Below, piece by piece: positions 50,536 to 61,998 of a stretch of DNA of 64,000 nt; position 1 is the first letter of the stretch, and each line of letters begins with the position of its first letter. This DNA comes from Chiayiivirga sp. (GTDB taxonomy: Bacteria; Pseudomonadota; Gammaproteobacteria; Xanthomonadales; Xanthomonadaceae). The stretch lies in NCBI GenBank assembly GCA_022647565.1, contig JALCLA010000002.1:1-64000 (forward strand), written 5' to 3'. The notes below the pieces were generated by a model. The model made no database searches. It saw only the letters and a list, made by a program, of their open reading frames with translations, and was not told where the DNA came from. The position numbers were made by a program, and so were the translations under genes.

Positions 50536-52354
50536 CTAGTAATGCGAGGAGGCAAGCTGCACATCTGCATTCTGCCAAGCCAGGCCCAGCGCTTCGCGCA
50601 CCGAAAGGGGGCCGAGTCCTTCTTCTGCGCGTCCAGACTCTGCGCGAGCCCCAGCAGCGACCAGCCGTTGCCAAGCTGCACATCTGCATCTGCCAAGCCA
50701 GGCCCAGCGCTTCGCGCACCGGGGCCGAGTCCTTCTTCTGCGCGTCCAGACTCTGCGCGAGCCCCAGCAGCGACCAGCCGTTGCCGGGATTGCGCTCCAG
50801 CTCCTCGCGGTACACCGACTCGGCCTCGGCGGGCTGGCCGCTCGCCAGCAGGGCCGCACCCAGCGCGTGCCGGGTCGGCGCGTGCCAGCCCGGCGGCTCG
50901 TCGTAGGGGATGCGGTCCTCGATCGCCGTGGCTTCGCGCAGCGCGGCCAGCGCGGCGGCGGCATCCTGTCTGGCCAGCGCCAGTTCGGCCGCGAGCGTGC
51001 GATCGGCGATCTTCACCGCATGCGTGAGCGGATAGCGATCCCAGACCAGCATGGTGTCGAAGACCGGGTCGGCGGCGAGTCTGGACAACTCGGCCAGATG
51101 CGCCTCGGCGTGCTCGAGTCGCTCCTGCCGCACGGCCGCTATGCCCTGCGCATAACGCCAGATCGCACTGACGTAAGGCAGGTCGGGAGCCGGGTTGGGC
51201 AAGGCTGCGATTTCGTCCCAGCGTCCGAAGCGCACCCGGTTGAACCACGGCGTCATCCAGTAGCTCTGCAGCGCTGCGAAACCGGGTTGACGCATGAGTT
51301 CGGGCAAGTCGGTACGCTTGGCCGTCTCGTCCGCCGCCGCCTTCGCAATCGCACCCGCGCCTTCCATGCTCGCGGCAAACCACAGGAAATGGTGGTTGTG
51401 CGGCACGTAGCCGAGCGGATACACGCCGGAGTAGTTGCCACGACAGGCGGCGAGATAGGCGTCGTCGGCCTCGATCGCCTTCTGGTTTGCAATCACCGCG
51501 TCATGCCAGCGTCCGACCCGCGCATAGATGTGCGCCGGCATGTGCACCAGATGGCCCGAACCCGGCACCAGCGTGCGCAGCCGATCGGCCGCGTCGACGC
51601 CGCGTTGCGGATCGCCCGATGCTTCCACCGCGTGCACGTACAGGTGCAGCGCGCCGGCGTGATCGGGGTTGCGCGCCAGCACCGACTCAAGCAGCGCCAC
51701 GACCTGCGCCGTGCTGCCCTTGGGTTGCAGCTGTGCGTCGTAGTAATCCCACGGTTGCAGGTCCATCAAGGCTTCGGCCTGGAATGTGGCGGCATCGAGG
51801 TCGTCCGGGAATTGCGCTGCGAGCGCGCCCGCGGCCTGCGCATAGGCCTCGTCCAGTGGTTTGCGATCCGAGGGCGGTGCCGCCGCGTAGCGCGACTGCA
51901 GTGCCTTGATGTAGCCCTGCTCGCGCGGCGTCGCCTTCGGTGCCAGGGCCACGGCCTTTTGCAGGCGTTCCCAGGCCTTGCCATTGTTGGCCGGATCCAT
52001 GCTCGCGTTGACATGCGGCCCCAACACCAGGGCCGCGCCCCACCAGCACATCGCGCAATCCGGATCGAGTTGCGTGGCCTTGAGGAAGGAACGCTCGGCC
52101 GCGTCATGGTTGAATCCGTAGGTCAGGGCCAGGCCCTGGTCGAACCAGCGTTGCACCTCGGGATGCGCGGCGGTGACGGGGAACCGGTACGACCCCAGGC
52201 CTTCCAGCAAGGTGGCACCCGGCAGTTGCAAGCTGGGATCGGGAAGTGCGGCTACCGGCGCTTGCGCCGGTGCCGGCGGGCTGCTCCACCGCGAATACAA
52301 CAGGCCTGCAATGGCCGCAGCGATGGCCAGACCCACGATCAGGGGACGACTCAT
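50536..52354 (-). pseudogene. TPR-repeat protein, frame disturbed near the 3' end by a near-duplicate 113/119-bp segment
   Basis: The frame is intact from ATG 52354 to about 50700. An N-terminal membrane anchor or signal (MSRPLIVGLAIAAAIAGLLYS) precedes tetratricopeptide-type helices such as WFDQGLALTYGFNHDAAERSFLKA, DPDCAMCWWGAALVLGPHVN, and NPDHAGALHLYVHAVEASGDP with HMPAHIYARVGRWHDA, as in a widespread family of TPR proteins of unknown function. Near the end the segment for GNGWSLLGLAQSLDAQKK to ADVQL occurs twice in different frames (50572-50690 and 50691-50803). The natural end is most likely ADVQLASSHY with TAG at 50536-50538. Probably an assembly artefact. Confidence 0.8.
50572..50803. 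repeat. Near-identical 119/113-bp tandem duplication
   Basis: Copies at 50572-50690 and 50691-50803 differ mainly by small insertions: CATTCTGCC against CATCTGCC, and CACCGAAAGGGGGCC against CACCGGGGCC. They lie in the 3' end of the TPR gene. The differences are of homopolymer-indel type. Confidence 0.88.
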
Positions 52355-52438
52355 GACATGCCTCCGGTGGCTACGCTGCGCCCGTCATACGCCGGTGCCG
52401 ACAGCCTTGCAAGCCGCGACGCGGAACAAGGCTTGCGC

Positions 52439-53035
52439 TCAGGACGGAAGTTCCTCCCATCGGAACCAGCGATGCTGCGCCAGGGCCAGCATCGCGCGAT
52501 CTTCCTCGGTATCGCCGTAGGCGTAGATGGTCCGGTACTGCGACAGGTCATAGCGGGCGGCAAGACGCGCCACCTTGCCCGCTCCGGCGCAATCGCGCTC
52601 GAGCAACCCTCCGGTCAGACGCCCCCGGAAAGCGGCAGGGTGGTTGCAGACCAGTTCCAGCCCGTGTTCGCGACAGAACGGCTGCAGATAGAAGTCCATC
52701 GACGCCGACACCACCACCACGGTGTCGCCTTGCGCCTGGTGCCAGGCGATGCGGCGCATCGCTTCGGGCCGCAGCAGGCGGGCGATCGTGTCGTGGGCAT
52801 AACGTTCGCCCGCGGCGCGCAGGCGCGCTTCGCTTGCTCCGGCGAAGCCGATGAAGGCCAGACTGAGGCGCATGAAGCGCGGCGAAACCCAGCCCCGCTT
52901 CATTCCGAGGTAGGGAACGCCGAGCAGCGCCCAACCCAGCCACACCCGCCAACGCGGCGACACCGCCGTCACGAAGCCCGGATAGACGTCGCGCGTGGTG
53001 ATGGTTCCGTCGAAATCGAACAGCGCCAGGTTCAT
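52439..53035 (-). CDS. HAD-IB family phosphatase (SerB-like)
   Basis: 198 residues from ATG 53035. HAD motif I is LFDFDGTITT (nucleophile Asp and second Asp), motif II is VVVVSASMDFYL, and motif III/IV is GAGKVARL then YAYGDTEEDRAML. The cap region is helical, as in the SerB/HAD-IB group. It dephosphorylates a small phosphomonoester, which is not identifiable from sequence. Its start overlaps the SRPBCC gene stop by 4 bp. Confidence 0.9.
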   Translation of the reverse strand: MNLALFDFDGTITTRDVYPGFVTAVSPRWRVWLGWALLGVPYLGMKRGWVSPRFMRLSLAFIGFAGASEARLRAAGERYAHDTIARLLRPEAMRRIAWHQAQGDTVVVVSASMDFYLQPFCREHGLELVCNHPAAFRGRLTGGLLERDCAGAGKVARLAARYDLSQYRTIYAYGDTEEDRAMLALAQHRWFRWEELPS

Positions 53036-53493
53036 GCGTGCGCGGCTTCCATGCGCCGCTTCAGGCTCTGCAGGGCGAGCAAGGACAGGGCTTCCTGGCG
53101 CGGTCGCAACAGTGGCAACAGCCATCGACTCAGCCCGCGCGCATCGTAGGAAAGCGTGCGCTGGAAGCGCGTCCCGCGCGGAATCGCGGCAAAGTCGTAG
53201 CGGATCGTGATCCAGCCGTCGCGCATCTGACCGCGCACCTCGAACAGGCGGCCGGGCTCGGCCGCGAGCACGGTGTAGTGCGTTTCACGCCGCAACCTCG
53301 GCGGAAAGGGCGCGAGTGGACAGAGTTCGATCACCTCGTCAAAGCTGTCGCCGGCGCGCAACACGTCCACCGCCGCGCGGGCCGAACGCGAACTCGGATG
53401 CCATTCGTGCCAGCGCCAGGGCTGGGTGACGTAGGCGTAGAACGCATCGACCGGACAGGCGATGTCGAGGCTGTGCTGCTGCGACGCGGTCAT
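53032..53493 (-). CDS. SRPBCC family protein
   Basis: 153 residues, a START-like/polyketide-cyclase-type fold: LDIACPVDAFYAYVTQPWRWHEWHPS at the N-terminus, central strands ETHYTVLAAEPGRLFEVRG and TRFQRTLSYDARG, and a C-terminal long helix PRQEALSLLALQSLKRRMEA. It binds hydrophobic ligands; function unknown. Translationally coupled to the HAD phosphatase. Confidence 0.85.
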   Translation of the reverse strand: MTASQQHSLDIACPVDAFYAYVTQPWRWHEWHPSSRSARAAVDVLRAGDSFDEVIELCPLAPFPPRLRRETHYTVLAAEPGRLFEVRGQMRDGWITIRYDFAAIPRGTRFQRTLSYDARGLSRWLLPLLRPRQEALSLLALQSLKRRMEAAHA

Positions 53494-53504
53494 TGCGCGC
53501 TCCT

Positions 53505-54182
53505 TCAGGCGGCCTGGCGCAAGGACCAGAAACCAAGATCACGGCGCAGGCGAAAACCCATCTGCTCGTACAGTGCCTTGGCGCGCGTGTTCTCGTAGCT
53601 CACATGCAGGAAGGGCAACTGGCCGCGTGCCAGGGTGGCATTGACCAGCATCGCCGTCAGGCGCCGCGCATGGCCGCGACCGAGGAAATCCGGATGGGTG
53701 CAGATCGCGCTCAACTCCTGCGCCGTGTCGGTGCCGAGCCGTTCGCCGATCATCGCCGCCAGGCGGCCTTCGACATACATGCCGAAGTAGCGTCCCAGAT
53801 CCATCGTGCGCGAGCGGAAATAGTGCGGATATACCTTGGCCGTCAGCGCCAGCACATCGGCGCGGTGCGCCTCGCCCAACTCGAGGATCTCGGGGCCATC
53901 GGGCACGACCAGGGGCGACTCGCACACCAGCTGCGCCAGTGGCCGATACGACTGCACGCTCCATGCGACGCCGAAATCCGGCAGCACGCCGAGCAGATAG
54001 GCCGTGTCGCCGGACGGCACCAGGTCGAGCGCGCCAGCGACGTCGTCATCGGCCGCGGCGACGCCCAGGAAAGGCGCGATTTCGACCGGGTAGCGGCGCA
54101 CCTGACCCGCGCACTGCGCCAGATTGCGGTGCCGGCTGGTCAATGCGGACCAGAACGGATTGTCGAGCGCTGCCTCGTGCAT
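53505..54182 (-). CDS. GNAT family N-acetyltransferase
   Basis: 225 residues from ATG 54182; a TTG 15 codons upstream is less likely. The C-terminal half is FR47-like GNAT: RYFGMYVEGRLAAMIGERLG, AQELSAICTHPDFLGRGHARRLTAMLV with the acetyl-CoA loop (GRGHAR), and HVSYENTRAKALYEQMGFRLRRD. Acceptor substrate unknown. Precedes the SRPBCC gene by 11 bp in the same direction. Confidence 0.88.
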   Translation of the reverse strand: MHEAALDNPFWSALTSRHRNLAQCAGQVRRYPVEIAPFLGVAAADDDVAGALDLVPSGDTAYLLGVLPDFGVAWSVQSYRPLAQLVCESPLVVPDGPEILELGEAHRADVLALTAKVYPHYFRSRTMDLGRYFGMYVEGRLAAMIGERLGTDTAQELSAICTHPDFLGRGHARRLTAMLVNATLARGQLPFLHVSYENTRAKALYEQMGFRLRRDLGFWSLRQAA

Positions 54183-54254
54183 GTGGTTTGTGGGTGGCCC
54201 CGGGGTGGCCGTGGCAGCAGACACCAAGCCGCGAACCCTGACAAGGGCCAGTAG

Positions 54255-55685
54255 CTAGACCTGCACCGTCTTCCAGCGTCCGCGCGTGAACAACCAGAGG
54301 GTGAACAGGCCAACCAAGGTTTCGGAAACGAACACGCCCCAGAACACGCCGGAGTGCTGCCAGCCCTGCTGCACCGCGAGGAACCAGCACAAGGGAATCT
54401 GGATCAGCCAGAAGAACACCACGTTGATCCACGTCGGCGTCGCGGTATCGCCTGCACCGTTGAAGGCCTGCACGCTGACCATCCACCAGCCGTACACGAA
54501 CAGCGAGAACGACAGGATGCGCAGCCATTCGGCCCCGACCGCGATCACCCCGACGTCGGCGGTGAACAACGCGATGAGTTCGGCCGGCAGGGTAAAAAAC
54601 AGCACCGAGATCAACAGCAGATAGCCCATGTTGTAGGCGCCAGTGCGCCACACCGCGGCCTCGGCGCGCGCGGGTTCGCCGGCACCAAGGTTCTGCCCCA
54701 CCAGCGTGGCTGCGGCGTTCGACATGCCCCACGCGGGCATCATGGTGAACATCATCAGGCGGATCGCGATGGTGGCGCCGGCCACGGCGTCGCTGCCGAG
54801 GCTCGCCAGGATGCGCATCAGGAAGATCCACGAGGTCATGGCCACGATCATCTGGCCGACGCCACCCAGCGAGGTGCGCACGATGTGCCAGGCCACGGCG
54901 CCCTGCCAGGCCAGTTGCGAAGCGAGTACGCGAATGTGCTTGCCGCCGCGGAACAGGATCCACAACTGCATCAGCACGCCCGCGCCGCGCCCGATGTTGG
55001 TGGCGATGGCCGCGCCCTCGACTCCCAGCGCCGGCACCGGCCCGAAGCCGAAGATGAGGATCGGATCAAGCACGATGTTGAGGCTGTTCGCCACCCACAG
55101 CACACGCATCGCGATCGCCGCATCGCCCGCGCCGCGAAAGATCGCGTTGATCACGAACAGCAGCATGATCACCATGTTGCCGCCGAGCGCCCACTGCATA
55201 TAGCGATAGCCGTGTTGCAGGGTCCAGGCATCGGCGCCCATCAACGCCAACAGCTCGCGCGCCCAGACGATACCGACCACGGCAAACGGCACCGACACCA
55301 GCACCGCGATCCAGATCGCCTGCATCGCCGTGACGGCGGCTTCCTCGTGCTTGCCTTCGCCAATGCGTCGCGCCACCAGCGCGGTGATCCCCATCGCCAG
55401 GCCCATCGCGATGGAGTACAGGAGGAACAGGTAGCTTTCGGTCAGGCCCACCGTCGCCACCGCCGAAGCGCCGAGCTGGGCGACGAAGAAGATGTCCACC
55501 ACCGCGAAGGTGGACTCCAGCACCAGCTCCAGCACCATCGGCACGGCCAGCAGGAAGACCGCGCGCCGCAAGGGGATGCGGGTGTAGTCGGCGTTGGTGC
55601 CGCGCAGCGCGTCGCACAGCTCGCGCCAGAGCGAGCGTGGCGCGGAGGATTCCTGTGCGGGCGGTGGCGCGGCGACAGCATCCAT
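54255..55685 (-). CDS. MATE family efflux transporter
   Basis: 476 residues from ATG 55685, with about 12 membrane segments in two MatE halves: PLRRAVFLLAVPMVLELVLE, FVAQLGASAVATVGLTES and ARRIGEG in the first; GQMIVAMTSWIFLMRILASLGSDAVAGATIAIRL, LVGQNLGAGEP and VQAFNGAGDTATPTWIN in the second. A Na+- or H+-driven exporter of cationic or hydrophobic compounds in the inner membrane. The GNAT gene follows in the same direction. Confidence 0.92.
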   Translation of the reverse strand: MDAVAAPPPAQESSAPRSLWRELCDALRGTNADYTRIPLRRAVFLLAVPMVLELVLESTFAVVDIFFVAQLGASAVATVGLTESYLFLLYSIAMGLAMGITALVARRIGEGKHEEAAVTAMQAIWIAVLVSVPFAVVGIVWARELLALMGADAWTLQHGYRYMQWALGGNMVIMLLFVINAIFRGAGDAAIAMRVLWVANSLNIVLDPILIFGFGPVPALGVEGAAIATNIGRGAGVLMQLWILFRGGKHIRVLASQLAWQGAVAWHIVRTSLGGVGQMIVAMTSWIFLMRILASLGSDAVAGATIAIRLMMFTMMPAWGMSNAAATLVGQNLGAGEPARAEAAVWRTGAYNMGYLLLISVLFFTLPAELIALFTADVGVIAVGAEWLRILSFSLFVYGWWMVSVQAFNGAGDTATPTWINVVFFWLIQIPLCWFLAVQQGWQHSGVFWGVFVSETLVGLFTLWLFTRGRWKTVQV

Positions 55686-55893
55686 GGCGTTGCGTCCTTC
55701 CCTTGCGGACCGGCGATCCGGCGTGGTGCAGGATGCCCGAGACGCCGGTCTTCTGCGCGCGGCGCGCTTGTCGGCGGATGCCGGATCGCTCGCGGCGCTT
55801 GCCTGCATTCCGCGAGGGATGACTTGCCACCCTCGCCCGGCCCAAAGCGCGGCCCGGGCCGGGGCGGGTGACGCGATCAGGCGCGCGCCGTGA

Positions 55894-58119
<2,226 letters not shown>

Positions 58120-58223
58120 TCAGTGTCCTCCCCGACTCGCCCGAGCGCCAATCGATTGAAACGAAGAACACCATTCATCGTCGCTATGGTCAGCGCGCCC
58201 TGATCGGGCCCTCGACCGGGTGC

Positions 58224-58745
58224 TCAGCCAGCGTCGACGCCCGCCGCCATCGCGGCCAGCCTGGCCACCGTGTTCATGTTGCGCGCGGTACCCGCCTTGG
58301 CGGCCGGAATCCTGAGCCTCGAACCGGCCATGCCTTCGCCGTAGTGCACGTAGATTTCGCGTCGACCCAGCACGATTTCTTCCACCGTGCGATGCGACAC
58401 ATCCGCGAGCGCATTCTGCGCCGCAGGCTGATCGAGAAAGATCGCCATCACCCGATTCGGGGCCGCGGCGGGAAACGGATTCGCCGCCAGCACCGCGGCC
58501 ATCTCGTCGGCCGAGCGCACCAGCACCCCGACCGGCTTGCCTGCGTACTCGGCCAGCACCGCTTCCAGTGACTGCTTGATCGCCTTTTCCGATTTGCGAC
58601 TGCGGAACACCACGTTGCCGCTGGCGATGTAGGTCTGCACGTACTCGAACCCCAAGGCTTCGCACATCGCACGCAGCTCGGCCATCGGAAGTTTTCCGGT
58701 GCCGCCGACGTTGACGGCGCGCAGCAGGGCGATGTGGATACCCAT
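58224..58745 (-). CDS. DUF1697 domain-containing protein
   Basis: 173 residues, usual length for DUF1697. The N-terminal signature IALLRAVNVGGTGKLPMAELR, YIASGNVVFRS, and the C-terminal GRREIYVHYGEGMAGSRLRIPAAKAGTARNMNTV are typical. Function unknown. Single gene between katG and the toxin-antitoxin pair. Confidence 0.9.
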   Translation of the reverse strand: MGIHIALLRAVNVGGTGKLPMAELRAMCEALGFEYVQTYIASGNVVFRSRKSEKAIKQSLEAVLAEYAGKPVGVLVRSADEMAAVLAANPFPAAAPNRVMAIFLDQPAAQNALADVSHRTVEEIVLGRREIYVHYGEGMAGSRLRIPAAKAGTARNMNTVARLAAMAAGVDAG

Positions 58746-58778
58746 GGCGGATTCGAATCTGCTTCGTTGCCGAACAAT

Positions 58779-59063
58779 CTAGAGGCAATTCTTCGCGGCA
58801 AGGTAGACCAATCCCTTGTCGCGCTTTCCAACAGCGATCACCGTGACGACGATGCGACGATCGCTCACCTGATAGACCAGCCGATAGCCGACCGAACGCA
58901 GCTTGATCTTGTAGCAGTCGGGCAATCCGCTGAGCCGCGACGCCGGCACATGCGGTCGTTCGAGGCGCTCGGCCAGCCGGTCCTTGAACTGCTCGCGAAT
59001 GTTCGGGGCGAGCTTGCGCCATTCCTTGAGCGCCGATTCAACGAACTCGAGGCTATAGCTCAT
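58779..59063 (-). CDS. relE: RelE/ParE-type toxin
   Basis: 94 residues from ATG 59063, which overlaps the antitoxin stop by 11 bp. Sequence: MSYSLEFVESALKEWRKLAP, LSGLPDCYKIKLRSVGYRLVYQV and VIAVGKRDKGLVY, with the basic and Tyr residues of RelE mRNA interferases. It likely cleaves ribosome-bound mRNA when free and is held inactive by the upstream antitoxin. Confidence 0.9.
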   Translation of the reverse strand: MSYSLEFVESALKEWRKLAPNIREQFKDRLAERLERPHVPASRLSGLPDCYKIKLRSVGYRLVYQVSDRRIVVTVIAVGKRDKGLVYLAAKNCL

Positions 59064-59298
59064 CGAGCGCAACCTTGACCCGGCGCTCCTTGGCGCGCGC
59101 TCGGACCAGATCGGCCAGTTCCAGGTCTTCGAGGCGCTCCAACAGACGCCGGTAGGTCGCCGCCGGCACCAGATAGGCCGACGGCTTGTTGTGTGTCAGC
59201 ACCGCAACCGCCTCATCGCCCGCCTGACTGATCACGGCAGCCGGATTACGCTTCAGCTCGCTGATGCTGACACTGGCGTCGGACAGGATTTGTTCCAT
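59053..59298 (-). CDS. Phd/YefM-type antitoxin
   Basis: 81 residues from ATG 59298; an ATG at 59310 lies within the palindromic operator and is less likely. It contains the Phd/YefM DNA-binding part (DASVSISELKRNPAAVISQAGDEAVAVLTHNKPSAYLVP read in segments) and a C-terminal toxin-wrapping helix (LEDLELADLVRARAKERR). It neutralises the RelE-type toxin and represses its own operon. Confidence 0.9.
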   Translation of the reverse strand: MEQILSDASVSISELKRNPAAVISQAGDEAVAVLTHNKPSAYLVPAATYRRLLERLEDLELADLVRARAKERRVKVALDEL

Positions 59299-59302
59299 AT
59301 CT

Positions 59303-59320
59303 GGCTCCATATTTGGAGCC
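59303..59320. promoter_or_regulatory. Operator of the toxin-antitoxin operon
   Basis: Perfect inverted repeat GGCTCCA-TATT-TGGAGCC immediately upstream of the antitoxin start at 59298. Position and symmetry fit Phd/YefM autorepression. Confidence 0.7.
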
Positions 59321-59359
59321 GAATATGCCACCCACCCGACTTGCCGGCAAGTGCGTGCG

Positions 59360-61030
59360 TCAAAGCATCGGCAGCTTCAAGCCCTGCTCTTTGGCGCAGG
59401 CCTTCGCGATGTCGTAGCCCGCATCGGCGTGCCGCATCACGCCAGTGCCGGGATCGTTCCAGAGCACGCGCGCCAGGCGCTTGTGGGCCGCTTCGGTGCC
59501 GTCGCAGACGATGACGACGCCCGAATGCTGCGAGTAGCCCATGCCGACGCCGCCGCCGTGATGCAACGACACCCAGGTCGCGCCGCCGGCGACATTCAGC
59601 ATCGCATTGAGCAGCGGCCAGTCGGAAACTGCGTCACTGCCGTCCATCATCGCTTCGGTTTCGCGGTTGGGCGAGGAAACGGAGCCGGAATCGAGATGAT
59701 CGCGCCCGATCACGATCGGTGCCTTGAGCTCGCCGCTGCGCACCATCTCGTTGAACGCGAGCGCGAGCTTGTGGCGCTGACCCAGGCCGACCCAGCAGAT
59801 ACGCGCCGGCAGGCCCTGGAAGCTGATGCGTTCCTTCGCCATGTCCAGCCAACGGTGCAGGTGGGTGTCGTCGGGGATCAGTTGCTTGACCTTGGCGTCG
59901 GTCTTGTAGATGTCTTCCGGATCGCCCGACAGCGCGACCCAGCGGAACGGACCGACGCCGCGACAGAACAGCGGCCGCACGTAGGCCGGCACGAAGCCGG
60001 GGAAGTCGAAGGCGTCGACGCAGCCTTCGTCCTTCGCCATCTGGCGGAGGTTGTTGCCGTAGTCGAAAGTCGGAATGCCCAGACGCTTGAACGCGAGCAT
60101 CGCTTCCACGTGCACGCGCATCGACTTCTTTGCGGCGTCGCGCACCTTCTCGGGATTGCGCTTCTGCTCGGCCAGCCACGTCTCGACGCTCCAGCCGACG
60201 GGGAGATAACCGTGCACCGGATCGTGCGCCGAGGTCTGGTCGGTGACGGCATCCGGACGCACGCCGCGCTTGACCAGCTCGGGCAGGATTTCCGCCGCAT
60301 TGCCGAGCAACGCGATGGATTTCGCCACGCCGGCCTGGGTGTATTTCGCGATGCGTGCCAGTGCGTCGTCGAGATCCGTGGCCTGCTCATCGACGTAGCG
60401 CGTGCGCAGCCGCATGTCGATGCTGGACTGGCGGCATTCGATGTTGAGCGAACTCGCGCCCGCCAGCGCCGCAGCCAGCGGCTGCGCACCGCCCATGCCG
60501 CCCAGGCCTGCCGTCAGCACCCATTTGCCGGTGAGATCGCCGCCGTAATGCTGGCGCCCCATCTCGACGAAGGTTTCGTAGGTGCCCTGCACGATGCCTT
60601 GCGAACCGATGTAGATCCACGAGCCGGCCGTCATCTGGCCGTACATCATCAGGCCCTTGCGATCGAGTTCGTTGAAATGCTCCCACGTGGCCCAGTGCGG
60701 CACGAGGTTGGAGTTCGCCAGCAACACGCGCGGCGCGTCCGCGTGCGTGGGGAAGATGCCGACCGGCTTGCCCGACTGGATCAGGAGGGTTTCGTTGTCT
60801 TCCAGTTCGCGCAAGGATTTCAGGATCGCGTCATAGCAGGGCCAATCGCGCGCGGCACGGCCGATGCCGCCGTAGACCACGAGTTCAGTCGGGTTCTCGG
60901 CCACATCGGGGTCGAGGTTGTTCTGGATCATTCGATAGGCCGCTTCCGACAACCATGACTTGCAGGATTTCTCGCCCCCACGCGGAGCACGGATGACGCG
61001 GGACGGATCGTTGCGGCTGGGCAGGGACAT
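59360..61030 (-). CDS. hutU: Urocanate hydratase
   Basis: 556 residues from ATG 61030 ([18 protein letters not shown]). Family signatures: [31 protein letters not shown], the NAD-binding [46 protein letters not shown] (conserved Cys of the active site) and [15 protein letters not shown]. It converts urocanate to 4-imidazolone-5-propionate in histidine degradation. No other hut genes lie in the window. Confidence 0.95.
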   Translation of the reverse strand: MSLPSRNDPSRVIRAPRGGEKSCKSWLSEAAYRMIQNNLDPDVAENPTELVVYGGIGRAARDWPCYDAILKSLRELEDNETLLIQSGKPVGIFPTHADAPRVLLANSNLVPHWATWEHFNELDRKGLMMYGQMTAGSWIYIGSQGIVQGTYETFVEMGRQHYGGDLTGKWVLTAGLGGMGGAQPLAAALAGASSLNIECRQSSIDMRLRTRYVDEQATDLDDALARIAKYTQAGVAKSIALLGNAAEILPELVKRGVRPDAVTDQTSAHDPVHGYLPVGWSVETWLAEQKRNPEKVRDAAKKSMRVHVEAMLAFKRLGIPTFDYGNNLRQMAKDEGCVDAFDFPGFVPAYVRPLFCRGVGPFRWVALSGDPEDIYKTDAKVKQLIPDDTHLHRWLDMAKERISFQGLPARICWVGLGQRHKLALAFNEMVRSGELKAPIVIGRDHLDSGSVSSPNRETEAMMDGSDAVSDWPLLNAMLNVAGGATWVSLHHGGGVGMGYSQHSGVVIVCDGTEAAHKRLARVLWNDPGTGVMRHADAGYDIAKACAKEQGLKLPML

Positions 61031-61153
61031 TGCGGTTTCCGGAAGCAGGAGCGAGGGCGGCAATTATAGGTGGGCGCGCTCGGGCCTCGCTCTGGCGCAT
61101 TTCGCCCCGGAGGCAGGAAGCATCCCGCCCCGTACCGTGCCGATCGTGGCTCA

Positions 61154-61966
61154 ATGGCCGCTGCATTCGCCCCTGGACTTGCTGCCGTGAAAGCCGTACA
61201 CAGCGCGACACTGCTCGTGAGCCTGCTGGGATACGCGGCCGTATCGTCAGCATGGGCACAGGAATTGAAGCCACCACGCCCGTCCGCATCACCGTTGCGC
61301 GTGCTCTTCGTCGGAAACAGTTACCTCTACACCCACGACATTCCAGCGGTGGTATCGGACGTGGCCGCGGCGCGTGATGTTGCGATGATCACCGGCATGC
61401 TGGCTGAACCGAACTTCAACATCGCCGATCATCTCGCGCGCGACGATTTCGTGCGCCGGCTCGACCAGGGCTGGGATTGGGTGGTGCTGCACCAGGGCCC
61501 GTCCAGCCTGCCCGAGAACCAGATCGACCTGCGCGACAACGCAACACGCGCCGCGGCGCTGGCTCGCGCACGCGGCATCCAGGTGGCGCTGATGTCGGCC
61601 TGGCCCGCGCAACAGAACGCGCACACCTGGGCGAATGCGGAACTGAGCTACCGCAATGCGGCGATCGCGATCGACGGCTGCGTATTGCCGGTCGCCACTG
61701 CGTGGCGTTTCGCGCGTGAACGCGACCCCGGCTTGCGCCTGTATCAATCCGACCAGTTGCATCCCGAGCGCGAAGGCAGCCTGTTGGCCGCACTGGTGAT
61801 GGCTGACGGCTTGATCGGCGGCCCGCTGTTTACCGGGCCAATGAACCTGCGCTCGACCCTGGGCGGCAACGACTGGCGTCGTGCGGTGTCGCGTGCCGAC
61901 GCGCTGCATGGCTACGCGCGCGACGCGCTCGCCGCGGAAGGCCCGCGCTGCCAGCTCGCGAAGTAG
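61154..61966 (+). CDS. SGNH/GDSL-like hydrolase, exported
   Basis: 270 residues from ATG 61154; GTG 61187 (VKAVHSATLLVSLLGYAAVSSAWAQ) gives a more classical signal peptide and may be the true start. VLFVGNSYLYTHDIP is an SGNH block I variant with Ser in GNS. WDWVVLHQGPSSLPEN occupies the block III region, and YQSDQLHPEREGS supplies the Asp-x-x-His pair. Likely a periplasmic esterase of unknown substrate. Confidence 0.78.
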   Translation: MAAAFAPGLAAVKAVHSATLLVSLLGYAAVSSAWAQELKPPRPSASPLRVLFVGNSYLYTHDIPAVVSDVAAARDVAMITGMLAEPNFNIADHLARDDFVRRLDQGWDWVVLHQGPSSLPENQIDLRDNATRAAALARARGIQVALMSAWPAQQNAHTWANAELSYRNAAIAIDGCVLPVATAWRFARERDPGLRLYQSDQLHPEREGSLLAALVMADGLIGGPLFTGPMNLRSTLGGNDWRRAVSRADALHGYARDALAAEGPRCQLAK

Positions 61967-61998
61967 GCCCTCGCCCGCGCGGTGCAGCGCCGGCATCG

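Noticed and set aside
55800..55875. GC-rich palindromic stretch between the MATE and katG genes as a terminator
   Set aside because: Complementary runs of C and G exist, but no well-defined stem with U-tract could be set apart from general GC richness.
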